DNA of 12,172 nucleotides from Actinomycetes bacterium (GTDB lineage: Bacteria; Actinomycetota; Actinomycetes; Actinomycetales; Microbacteriaceae). The notes below the pieces were generated by a model, which did no database searches, had not been told where the DNA came from, and worked only from the letters and a program-made list of their open reading frames with translations. Positions 1 to 6,337 of this stretch are shown in pieces. The stretch covers positions 1-12,172 of the forward strand of contig JAEYVF010000104.1 of the NCBI GenBank assembly GCA_023432005.1, in the 5' to 3' direction. The position numbers and the translations under genes are program-made. Every line of letters begins with the position of its first letter. Positions within the stretch are counted from its first letter, which is position 1.

Positions 1-824
1 GCGGGCGCCACGGCCGCGAGCACATCCTGCTTGCGGATGCGACCGCCGACCCCGGTGCCCGTGACGCCGTCGAGCTCGACGCCCTTCTCGTTCGCGAGCT
101 TGCGGACGATCGGGGTCACATAGCCCGCGTGAGACGCGGGGGCGGCGGCCGGAGCCGGAGCCTCGGGGGCCGGAGCCTCGGATGCGACCGCGGGAGCCGG
201 GGCGGGAGCCTCGGCGACAGGCGCAGCCGGCTGCTCAGCGGGGGCGTCTGCTGCGGGGGCCGGGGCGGCCTCCGCAGCAGGAGCAACGGTCTCGGGGGCC
301 GGTGCCGCCTGGGGCGCAGGAGCCGCCTCAGGAGCGGGAGCCTCGGCCGCGGGGGCCGCAGCCTCTGCGGGAGCGGGGGCCTCAGCTGCGGGGGCCTCAG
401 CAGCGGGCGCCTCCGCAGGAACCTCGGCAGGAGCCTCGGGCGCAGGAGCCGCCGCAGGAGCGGCCTCGGCAGCAGGAGCGGCCTCGGCAGCAGGAGCGGC
501 CTCGGCAGCAGGAGCGGCCTCGGCAGCAGGAGCGGCCTCGGCAGCAGGAGCCGCCTCGGCAGCAGGAGCCGCCTCGCCTCCGCCCGAGCCGTCGCCGATG
601 CGCACGAGCGGCGCACCCACCTCGACGGTCTCGTCCTCGGCCACGAGGATCTCCTCGACGATGCCGGCGACGGGGGACGGGATCTCGGTGTCGACCTTGT
701 CAGTCGAGACCTCGAGCAGAGGTTCGTCGACCTCCACGCGGTCGCCGACCTTCTTCAGCCATCGGGTCACCGTACCTTCCGTGACACTCTCGCCGAGTGC
801 CGGGAGGCTGACGGATTCGCTCAT
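1..824 (-). CDS. sucB: Dihydrolipoamide acyltransferase (E2 of 2-oxoacid dehydrogenase complex), 5' part only
   Basis: This is the acyl-carrying core subunit of the pyruvate/2-oxoglutarate dehydrogenase complexes: its lipoyl arm moves the acyl group from E1 to CoA, and E3 (lpdA, next door) reoxidises the arm. The visible 274 codons hold one biotinyl/lipoyl domain (residues 1-77) with the lipoylation motif STDKVDTE (Lys43). An Ala/Pro/Glu-rich linker follows (about 80-230), then a peripheral subunit-binding domain (about 235-270; YVTPIVRKLA, then GTGVGGRI) that docks E1/E3. The catalytic domain with its HxxxDG motif lies beyond the left edge. The ATG at 822-824 is preceded by AAGGAG eight bases upstream. 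It follows lpdA by 48 bp on the same strand, so co-transcription is likely. Actinobacterial E2s of this type are often named sucB but serve mainly as dlaT/aceF; the sequence shown does not decide the substrate. Only one lipoyl domain is present, whereas mycobacterial DlaT is recalled to have two. Confidence 0.92.
   Translation of the reverse strand, partial: MSESVSLPALGESVTEGTVTRWLKKVGDRVEVDEPLLEVSTDKVDTEIPSPVAGIVEEILVAEDETVEVGAPLVRIGDGSGGGEAAPAAEAAPAAEAAPAAEAAPAAEAAPAAEAAPAAEAAPAAAPAPEAPAEVPAEAPAAEAPAAEAPAPAEAAAPAAEAPAPEAAPAPQAAPAPETVAPAAEAAPAPAADAPAEQPAAPVAEAPAPAPAVASEAPAPEAPAPAAAPASHAGYVTPIVRKLANEKGVELDGVTGTGVGGRIRKQDVLAAVAP
450..575 (-). repeat. 18-bp tandem repeat encoding EAAPAA in the E2 linker
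   Basis: Seven consecutive EAAPAA hexapeptides (residues 84-125 of the E2) are encoded by 18-bp units. The four units at 463-534 are identical on the plus strand (GCCTCGGCAGCAGGAGCG), and the two at 535-570 differ only in the last base. The units keep the reading frame, so gain or loss of a unit would only change linker length. Flexible Ala/Pro linkers are normal in E2 proteins. The near-perfect DNA identity, rather than only protein similarity, points to recent slippage or recombination. Confidence 0.9.
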
Positions 825-872
825 CGGTGATGCTCCTTGTTCTGGCGTGTCGTTCTAGCTTAGCCGCCGGAC

Positions 873-2243
873 TCAGCCGTGCAGAGGCTTCCCCGCGAGG
901 GCCAGGAAGGCCTCGCCGAGCGCCTCGTTCTGAGTGGGGTGGGCGTGGATGTAGGGGGCGATGTCCTCGGGGTAGGCGTCCCAGTCGACGACGAGCTGCG
1001 CCTCGCCGATGAGCTCGCCCACGCGGGCGCCGATCATGTGCACGCCGACGACGGGGCCGTCGTTGACCCGGATCGCCTTGATGACGCCCGAGGTGCCGAT
1101 GATGTGGCTCTTGCCGTTGCCCGCGAGGTTGTACTCGACGGCCGTGATGTTCTCCGCGCCGTACTGCTCTTCGGCCTTGGCCTGCGTGAGGCCGACCGAG
1201 GCGACCTCGGGGTCGGAGTAGGTGACCTTAGGGATGTTGACGTCCTCGACCATGATCGGGTCGAGGCCCGCGAGCACCTCGGCGACGTAGATGCCCTGCT
1301 GGAAGCCGCGGTGCGCGAGCTGCAGGCCGGGGACGATGTCGCCGACCGCGTAGACGCCCGGGACGGTCGTCTGCAGCTTGTCGTCGACGACGACGAAGCC
1401 GCGATCGAGCTGCACGCCGACCTCCTCGTAGCCGAGGTTCGCCGTGAGCGGGCCGCGTCCGACGGCGACGAGGAGGAGGTCGGCCTCGACGGTCCCGCCG
1501 TTCTCGAGGGTGACGACCACGCCGGACTCGTTCTGGGTGACGCCTGAGAAGCGCACGCCGAGCTTGAACTCGATGCCGCGGCGGCGGAAGGCGCGCTCGA
1601 AGTGCTTCGAGATCGACTCGTCCTCGTTGGGGACCAGGTGCGGGAGGGCCTCGATGATCGTGACGTCGGCGCCCCAGCTCTTCCACACGCTCGAGAACTC
1701 GACGCCGATGACGCCGCCGCCGAGGACGGCGACCTTCTTCGGCACGAAGTCGAGGGCGAGCGCCTGCTCGGAGGTGATGACGCGGCCGCCGATCTCGAGA
1801 CCGGGGAGCGTGCGCGAGTAGGAGCCGGTCGCGAGGATGACGTTGGTGCCGCGGATGGTCTGGTCGCCCACCTGCACGGTGTTGGGCGAGGTCAGACGGC
1901 CCGTGCCCTCGATGGTGGTGATGCCGCGGCCCTTGATGAGACCCTGCAGGCCCTTCCACTTGCCGGCGACGATCCCCTCGCGGTAGGCGGTCACCGCGGC
2001 GATGTCGATGCCGCCGAACTGGGTCGTGACGCCGTACTTGGCGGACTCGCGGGCGACGTCCGCCACCTCGGCGGAGTGGAGCAGAGCCTTCGTCGGGATG
2101 CACCCGACGTGGAGGCATGTGCCGCCCACCTTGTCCTTCTCGATGAGGGCGACGGACTTGCCGAGCTGGGCGTAGCGCAGGGCGGCGGCGTAGCCACCGC
2201 TTCCCGCTCCCAGGACGACGAGGTCGTAGGTCTGCTCTGACAC
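873..2243 (-). CDS. lpdA: Dihydrolipoyl dehydrogenase (E3)
   Basis: This FAD flavoenzyme oxidises dihydrolipoyl groups on E2 and reduces NAD+; it is shared by the 2-oxoacid dehydrogenase complexes and acts in the cytoplasm. At 456 residues it has the usual family length. It has an N-terminal FAD fold (LGAGSGG at 11-17), the redox disulfide motif GTCLHVGCIPTK (Cys43, Cys48), an NAD-binding fold (LGGGVIG at 174-180), a second FAD contact (YAVGDI at 298-303) and the C-terminal dimer-interface acid/base pair in HAHPTQNE (His435, Glu440). All catalytic residues are present. The start is GTG at 2241-2243, preceded by AAGGGAG eight bases upstream; no closer start fits the family N-terminus. It lies 97 bp downstream of pepA behind a hairpin, and 48 bp upstream of sucB, so it probably heads an lpdA-sucB transcript. 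Confidence 0.96.
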   Translation of the reverse strand: MSEQTYDLVVLGAGSGGYAAALRYAQLGKSVALIEKDKVGGTCLHVGCIPTKALLHSAEVADVARESAKYGVTTQFGGIDIAAVTAYREGIVAGKWKGLQGLIKGRGITTIEGTGRLTSPNTVQVGDQTIRGTNVILATGSYSRTLPGLEIGGRVITSEQALALDFVPKKVAVLGGGVIGVEFSSVWKSWGADVTIIEALPHLVPNEDESISKHFERAFRRRGIEFKLGVRFSGVTQNESGVVVTLENGGTVEADLLLVAVGRGPLTANLGYEEVGVQLDRGFVVVDDKLQTTVPGVYAVGDIVPGLQLAHRGFQQGIYVAEVLAGLDPIMVEDVNIPKVTYSDPEVASVGLTQAKAEEQYGAENITAVEYNLAGNGKSHIIGTSGVIKAIRVNDGPVVGVHMIGARVGELIGEAQLVVDWDAYPEDIAPYIHAHPTQNEALGEAFLALAGKPLHG

Positions 2244-2279
2244 TGGAGAAACTCCCTTGCGCTTCGCGTGTCGGAATCC

Positions 2280-2302
2280 CCGCGATATCGGTGGTGTCGC
2301 GG
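2280..2302. promoter_or_regulatory. Inverted repeat upstream of lpdA, possible operator
   Basis: CCGCGA at 2280-2285 and TCGCGG at 2297-2302 form a perfect 6-bp inverted repeat with an 11-base centre. The left half is part of a smaller palindrome CGATATCG (2283-2290). It lies 37-59 bp before the lpdA GTG, in the only interval that can hold an lpdA promoter downstream of the hairpin. No convincing -35/-10 pair was found there. Regulatory function is inferred only from position and symmetry. Confidence 0.25.
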
Positions 2303-2312
2303 AGCGGGAAAG

Positions 2313-2330
2313 GGCAAGGCGTTCCTTGCC
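2313..2330 (-). terminator. Hairpin after pepA, likely weak intrinsic terminator
   Basis: A perfect 7-bp inverted repeat (GGCAAGG / CCTTGCC) with a 4-base loop begins 12 bases after the pepA stop codon on the minus strand. It is followed by CTTTCCC rather than a long U run, which is common for actinobacterial terminators. It would separate the pepA transcript from lpdA, though read-through is possible. Confidence 0.5.
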
Positions 2331-2342
2331 GAGTCGACCCTA

Positions 2343-3830
2343 CTACGCTCCTGCGAGGTGCGCCGTCAGTGCGACGAGCGTGCGCACGGCGACTCCCGTC
2401 GGCCCCTTGCCGACCCCGCCGTAGGGTCCGCCCGTGTTGTACGCGGGGCCCGCGATGTCGAGGTGCGCCCAGCCGATGCGCGCGCCGGGACCGTCGCCCC
2501 CGGCCTCGCCGACGAAGGCGCGCAGGAAGTGCCCGGCGACGAGCATGCCGCCCGCCGTCGCGCCGAGCTTCGCGTTCGCGAGGTCGGCGATGTCGGAGTC
2601 GAGCACCGCGCGCAGCTCGGGCGGGAGGGGCATCGGCCACATGGGCTCGTCCGCGCGCTTGGCCGCGGCGAGCATGAGGTCGACCGCGGCCTCGTCGCCC
2701 ATGACGGCGACCGTGCGCTCGCCCATCGCGATGCGAGCGGCACCCGTGAGCGTCGCGACGTCCACCAGGAGGTCGGGGCGCTCGGCCGCCGCGGCCGCGA
2801 GGCCGTCGGCGAGCACGACGCGACCCTCGGCATCCGTGTTCGTCACCTCGACGGTCGTGCCGTTCCAGGTGCGCACGACGTCGCCGGGTCGCAGGGCCGT
2901 GCCTGAGGGCATGTTCTCGGCGAGGCACAGCCACGCCGTGACGCGCACACGCGATCCGCGGCGCGCCGCGTCGAGAACGGCCGCAAGCGCCGTCGCGGCG
3001 CCCGTCATGTCGTACTTCATGGTCGCCATCGAGGCCGGCGGCTTGAGCGAGAGCCCGCCCGAGTCATAGGTGATGCCCTTGCCGACGACGGCGAGATGGC
3101 TCTCCGCGCCCTCGGGGGCATAGCGTGCGATGAGGAGACGGGGTGCTCGGCTCGATCCGCTCCCCACGCCGAGGATGCCGCCGAAGCCCTGCGCCGCGAG
3201 CTGCGTCGGGTCGAGCACCTCGAGTTCGACGGGCAGGTCTCCGACGAGCTCCCGCGCGCGCTCGACGAACGTCGCGGGGTAGAGGTCCGACGCGGGTTCG
3301 TTGACGAGGTCGCGCACGAGGTGCGTCGCCGCGGCGGTCGCGGCGGCACCGGCGACGACGCGCTCCCCGTCGACGCTCTCCGGCACGCGCAGCGAGATGC
3401 GGGCGGCGGGACGCTTCGCGGTGGTGTCGCCCGTGCGGTAGGCGAGGTAGGCGTAGGCGCCGCTCGCCGCGGCCTCGAGGGCGGCCTCCGCGAGCTCGTC
3501 GTCGTCGACGGGCAGGGCGAGGGCGAGGGAGTCGATGCCGGTGGCGAGGCGCCCTGCGGTGCCCGCAGCCGAGCGGATGGCGGCGCGCCCGGGCTCGGCG
3601 CCGAGGCCCACGAAGGCGATGGGGCTGCGCCCACCGGGGAGCACCGGCCCGCGGCGGAACTCGTCGGCCGCGCCCGTCACACCGAGCGGCGCGAGGAGCT
3701 CGGCGATCCCGGCCGGGGCGTCCCCGACGACGACCGGCCCGTCGGCGCCCTTCGTGACGCCGAGGACGAGGAGCGAGGCCTCGATGTCGGCGAGCGGGGC
3801 GGACGTGACGGAGAGCTCGGGTGCGGTCAT
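2343..3830 (-). CDS. pepA: Leucyl aminopeptidase (M17 cytosol aminopeptidase)
   Basis: This two-metal exopeptidase releases N-terminal residues, preferentially leucine, and takes part in peptide turnover in the cytoplasm. The 495 residues match the family. The N-terminal macro-like domain spans about 1-165 and the catalytic domain about 175-490. Metal and catalytic residues are intact: VGKGITYDSGG (Lys251, Asp256), KYDMTGA (Asp274) and the signature NTDAEGR (331-337; Asp333, Glu335, Arg337). The start ATG (3828-3830) has no Shine-Dalgarno close by. It is preceded by TACCCT six bases upstream, so the mRNA is probably leaderless. It diverges from the PAC2 gene across 102 bp. PepA proteins of some bacteria also bind DNA in Xer recombination or regulation, but nothing here tests that. 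Confidence 0.95.
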   Translation of the reverse strand: MTAPELSVTSAPLADIEASLLVLGVTKGADGPVVVGDAPAGIAELLAPLGVTGAADEFRRGPVLPGGRSPIAFVGLGAEPGRAAIRSAAGTAGRLATGIDSLALALPVDDDELAEAALEAAASGAYAYLAYRTGDTTAKRPAARISLRVPESVDGERVVAGAAATAAATHLVRDLVNEPASDLYPATFVERARELVGDLPVELEVLDPTQLAAQGFGGILGVGSGSSRAPRLLIARYAPEGAESHLAVVGKGITYDSGGLSLKPPASMATMKYDMTGAATALAAVLDAARRGSRVRVTAWLCLAENMPSGTALRPGDVVRTWNGTTVEVTNTDAEGRVVLADGLAAAAAERPDLLVDVATLTGAARIAMGERTVAVMGDEAAVDLMLAAAKRADEPMWPMPLPPELRAVLDSDIADLANAKLGATAGGMLVAGHFLRAFVGEAGGDGPGARIGWAHLDIAGPAYNTGGPYGGVGKGPTGVAVRTLVALTAHLAGA

Positions 3831-3836
3831 GCGGTC

Positions 3837-3842
3837 AGGGTA
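3837..3842 (-). promoter_or_regulatory. -10 hexamer of a probable leaderless pepA promoter
   Basis: TACCCT on the minus strand fits the actinobacterial TANNNT -10 and ends six bases before the pepA ATG, which would put the transcription start at or next to the A of the start codon. No good -35 hexamer is seen at 16-18 bp. Support comes from the same arrangement at three other genes in this window. Confidence 0.5.
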
Positions 3843-3919
3843 GTCCCCGGGCGCGAGCTGTTCGCTGTGAGCATCACGCCGCGGCCCGCCTCATCCGGCG
3901 ACGCCCGTGAGGCGGCTCC

Positions 3920-3925
3920 TAGACT
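3920..3925 (+). promoter_or_regulatory. -10 hexamer of a probable leaderless PAC2-gene promoter
   Basis: TAGACT (TANNNT type) ends seven bases before the ATG at 3933. The GGAGG between them lies only one base from the ATG, too close to act as a normal Shine-Dalgarno. The most economical reading is transcription starting at or next to the start codon. Confidence 0.5.
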
Positions 3926-3932
3926 CGGAGGC

Positions 3933-4844
3933 ATGCATCAGAACCCGCTCTACGAGGTCGTCGGGGACGTCTCGGACGTGCCCACGGGGCTGCATCTCGT
4001 CGCCGGTCTGACGGGCTTCACCGACTCGGGTTCCGCCGTCGGTCAGATCACGGAGGTGCTGCGCGGACTGCCCTCCGTGCGCGACCTCGTCGTCTTCGAC
4101 AACGACGCCCTTCTGGACTACCGGGCGCGCCGTCCCGTCATGTTCTTCGACGAGGATCACCTCTCGTCGTACGAGCCCGCCCGCCTCGTGCTCTCGCTCG
4201 TCGAGGACGAGCTCCACCAGCCCTTCCTGCTGCTCACCGGCTACGAGCCGGATTTCCGCTGGGAGGGGTTCACGCGCGCCGTCATCGAGCTCGTCGAGCG
4301 CTTCGACGTCGCCGACACGACGTGGATCAACGCGATCCCGATGCCGACGCCGCACACGCGGCCGATCGGCGTGACCGTGAGCGGCAACCGCGCGGAGCTG
4401 ATCGATGCGTTATCGGTCTGGCGCCCGCGCACGCAGGTGCCCGGGAATGTGTTGCACCTGCTCGAGTACCGGCTCCAGGAGGCCGGCCACCCGACGGCCG
4501 GCTTCGTGCTGCTCGTGCCGCACTACCTCGCCGATACCGAGTACCCGGTCGCCGCGGTGGCCGCTCTCGAGAGCATCAGCGCCGCCACGGGGCTCATCTT
4601 CCCGAGCGACGAGCTGCGCGAGGAGGGCCGGGAGTTCACGCTCAAGGTCGAGGAGCAGGTCGCGGGCAACTCCGAGCTCGAGCGCCTCGTGCGCACGCTC
4701 GAGGAGCGCCACGACAGCTACATGGAGGAGAACCCGCTCCCGTCGCCGCTCGTCGACGAGGACGGCGAGCTCCCGAGCGCCGACACGATCGCCGCGGAGC
4801 TCGAGCGCTTCCTCGCGTCGCGCCGCGACGAGCCCCGACCCTGA
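3933..4844 (+). CDS. PAC2 family protein
   Basis: This 303-residue soluble protein belongs to the PAC2 (proteasome assembly chaperone 2-like) family, whose bacterial role is not established. Recognisable stretches are the N-terminal LVAGLTGFTDSGSA (about 22-35), the LLLTGYEPDFRWEGF segment (about 100-114), INAIPMPTPHTRP (about 132-144) and VPHYLADTEYP (about 192-202). A charged helical tail follows (about 235-303). Members commonly lie near the primary sigma factor gene in actinobacteria (for example Rv2714 near sigA in M. tuberculosis), which agrees with rpoD two genes downstream. ATG at 3933 is chosen because the family N-terminus begins just after it and a -10 hexamer sits seven bases before it. 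The frame is open further upstream, but that part reads through the pepA promoter and antisense to pepA. Nothing in the sequence defines a substrate. Confidence 0.9.
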   Translation: MHQNPLYEVVGDVSDVPTGLHLVAGLTGFTDSGSAVGQITEVLRGLPSVRDLVVFDNDALLDYRARRPVMFFDEDHLSSYEPARLVLSLVEDELHQPFLLLTGYEPDFRWEGFTRAVIELVERFDVADTTWINAIPMPTPHTRPIGVTVSGNRAELIDALSVWRPRTQVPGNVLHLLEYRLQEAGHPTAGFVLLVPHYLADTEYPVAAVAALESISAATGLIFPSDELREEGREFTLKVEEQVAGNSELERLVRTLEERHDSYMEENPLPSPLVDEDGELPSADTIAAELERFLASRRDEPRP

Positions 4845-4851
4845 CCGCGCG

Positions 4852-4857
4852 TAGCCT
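4852..4857 (+). promoter_or_regulatory. -10 hexamer of a probable leaderless MFS-gene promoter
   Basis: TAGCCT ends six bases before the GTG at 4864. The GGGGGA between them abuts the start codon with no spacer, so it cannot serve as an ordinary Shine-Dalgarno. It could give the transporter its own promoter inside the 19-bp gap after the PAC2 gene, although read-through from PAC2 is equally possible. Confidence 0.45.
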
Positions 4858-4863
4858 GGGGGA

Positions 4864-6204
4864 GTGAACTCCGCGCGGTCCTGGCTCGTGTTCGCCGGGG
4901 CCGCGTTCGCGTATCTCGTCGCCGTCATGCAACGCACCTCGTTCGGTGTCGCGGGCGTCGAGGCGACCGACCGGTTCGAGGTGAACGCGGCCGTCATCTC
5001 GACCGTCGCGGTGGTGCAGATCGTCGTCTACGCGGTGCTGCAGATCCCCGTGGGCGTGCTCGCGGATCGGATCGGCGCCCCCGTGCTCATCGTGACCGGC
5101 GCCGTGGTGATGGCCGCGGGCCAAGGGCTGCTCGCGATCGCCGACGGCGTCGGCCTCGCGATCCTCGCGCGCGTGCTCGTCGGCATGGGCGACGCCGCGA
5201 CGTTCGTGAGCGTCCTGCGTCTGCTCCCCGCGTGGTTCGAGGGGCGGATCCTCCCGCAGCTCGCGCAATGGGTCGGGATGACGGGGCAGTTCGGTCAGAT
5301 CGTCTCCGCCTTCCCGCTCGCCCTCCTCCTGCATCTGGCTGGGTGGACGCCGACCTTCCTCGCCGCCGCGGGCGCGGGCGTGCTCTCGGCGCTCGTCGCC
5401 CTCGCCGTCGTGCGCCGCGGTGCACGGCTCGCGACCACGGCCGAGATCTCCGTGATCGACCCCCGCGAGCTCGGATTGCGCGCGAGCCTGCGCCGCCCGG
5501 GCACGCGGATCGGCTTCTGGGCGCACCTGCTGGGCGGCACCCTCCCCTCGATGCTCGGCATCCTGTGGGGCTACCCCTTCCTCACGGCGGGGCTCGGATA
5601 CGACGCGGCCACCGCATCCGGCGTCTTCTCGCTCATGGTCGTCGGCACGCTCGTGTCCGGCCCGGCGATCGGGCTGCTCGTCGCCCGGCATCCGCTGCGT
5701 CGCAGCGATCTCGTGCTCGCGCTCACCTGGTCGGTGTTCCTGATCTGGGCGGTCGTGCTCGTGTGGCAGCCGGTGCCGCCGGTATGGCTCGTCTCGGTGT
5801 TCTTCCTCGGGGTCGGCGTGTGCGGGCCGGCTTCGCTCATCGGGCTCGACGTCGCGCGCAGCGAGAACCCGAGTCACGCGCACGGATCGGCGACCGGGAT
5901 CGCGAACTCGGGCGGTTTCGTCGGCGGCTTCGTCTCGATGCTCCTCGTCGGCGGCGTTCTCGACCTCGTGGACGAGGTGCGCATGGCCTCCGGCCTGCCC
6001 TCGCAGCTCTACAGCCTCGACGGCTTCCGGATCGCGTTCCTCACGGTCTTCGCGGTCGCGCTCGTCGGGACGATCGGCGTGCTGTGGACGCGGACGGGCG
6101 CGCGGCGACGTCTCGCCGAGGAGGAGGGAATAGAGATAGCCCCCCTGTGGGTTGCACTCTTCAGAGCACGCGGCGGGAGGCGACCCCCGCGTGTGCGAGA
6201 ATAG
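4864..6204 (+). CDS. MFS transporter
   Basis: This 446-residue polytopic membrane protein belongs to the major facilitator superfamily, proton-linked or facilitative transport of a small solute. About twelve hydrophobic segments can be followed, the first at residues 7-22. The loop between TM2 and TM3 carries the MFS motif A (GVLADRIG, 64-71). A charged central loop (about 185-215, rich in Arg) separates the two halves. The C-terminus is cytoplasmic and Arg-rich (RRPPRVRE). The start GTG at 4864 gives a short N-terminus right before TM1. It follows the PAC2 stop by 19 bp and precedes the rpoD leader. The last 25 or so residues are less typical of the superfamily, but the frame is open and no frameshift is needed. 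The substrate cannot be told from the sequence. Confidence 0.9.
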   Translation: MNSARSWLVFAGAAFAYLVAVMQRTSFGVAGVEATDRFEVNAAVISTVAVVQIVVYAVLQIPVGVLADRIGAPVLIVTGAVVMAAGQGLLAIADGVGLAILARVLVGMGDAATFVSVLRLLPAWFEGRILPQLAQWVGMTGQFGQIVSAFPLALLLHLAGWTPTFLAAAGAGVLSALVALAVVRRGARLATTAEISVIDPRELGLRASLRRPGTRIGFWAHLLGGTLPSMLGILWGYPFLTAGLGYDAATASGVFSLMVVGTLVSGPAIGLLVARHPLRRSDLVLALTWSVFLIWAVVLVWQPVPPVWLVSVFFLGVGVCGPASLIGLDVARSENPSHAHGSATGIANSGGFVGGFVSMLLVGGVLDLVDEVRMASGLPSQLYSLDGFRIAFLTVFAVALVGTIGVLWTRTGARRRLAEEEGIEIAPLWVALFRARGGRRPPRVRE

Positions 6205-6236
6205 ACAACCGAGACCCGGTCGATTCCCCGTGGAGC

Positions 6237-6270
6237 GCGTGACGGGCAGGCGAGATCCTGCTGCGTGACG
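6237..6270. promoter_or_regulatory. Direct repeats flanking a short inverted repeat upstream of rpoD
   Basis: GCGTGACG occurs at 6237-6244 and again at 6263-6270. Exactly between them, one base from each copy, lies the inverted repeat GCAGG-6-CCTGC (6246-6261). The repeats are 26 bp apart, about 2.5 helical turns. The whole element is 67 bp before the rpoD start codon in the 133-bp MFS-rpoD spacer. It may be a regulator site or an RNA structure. A TTGACA (6281-6286) follows, but no TANNNT lies at the right distance from it, so no promoter is assigned. Confidence 0.25.
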
Positions 6271-6325
6271 TGCGGGGGACTTGACACGGGTCTACGTACT
6301 GCCCAGACGCACCTCCCCACCCGCG

Positions 6326-6332
6326 AAAGGGG
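6326..6332 (+). promoter_or_regulatory. Shine-Dalgarno that fixes the rpoD start
   Basis: AAAGGGG lies five bases before the ATG at 6338. The reading frame is open upstream and a TTG at 6281 could be taken as a start, but that one has no Shine-Dalgarno, overlaps a TTGACA, and would add residues without the usual Lys/Ala composition. Confidence 0.7.
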
Positions 6333-6337
6333 TCAGC

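Noticed and set aside
450..575. CRISPR-like array
   Set aside because: The repeats are contiguous, have no spacers and are in frame within the E2 coding sequence.
3096..3932. In-frame upstream extension of the PAC2 protein
   Set aside because: The added part is antisense to pepA and crosses its promoter. The family N-terminus starts just after the ATG at 3933.
4642..5883. Long minus-strand open frame opposite the PAC2 and MFS genes
   Set aside because: His/Asp/Glu/Arg-rich shadow of transmembrane codons, with no recognisable domain or Shine-Dalgarno.
6120..6204. Frameshift at the 3' end of the MFS gene
   Set aside because: The last residues are atypical and locally AT-richer, but the frame is open to a clean TAG and no alternative frame gives a better tail.
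6281..6300. TTGACA with TACGTA as an rpoD promoter
   Set aside because: The spacer is only six bases and no TANNNT occurs 16-18 bp after TTGACA, so no promoter was called.
6281..6337. Upstream TTG start for rpoD
   Set aside because: No Shine-Dalgarno, and the TTG is part of a TTGACA. The ATG at 6338 has AAAGGGG five bases upstream.
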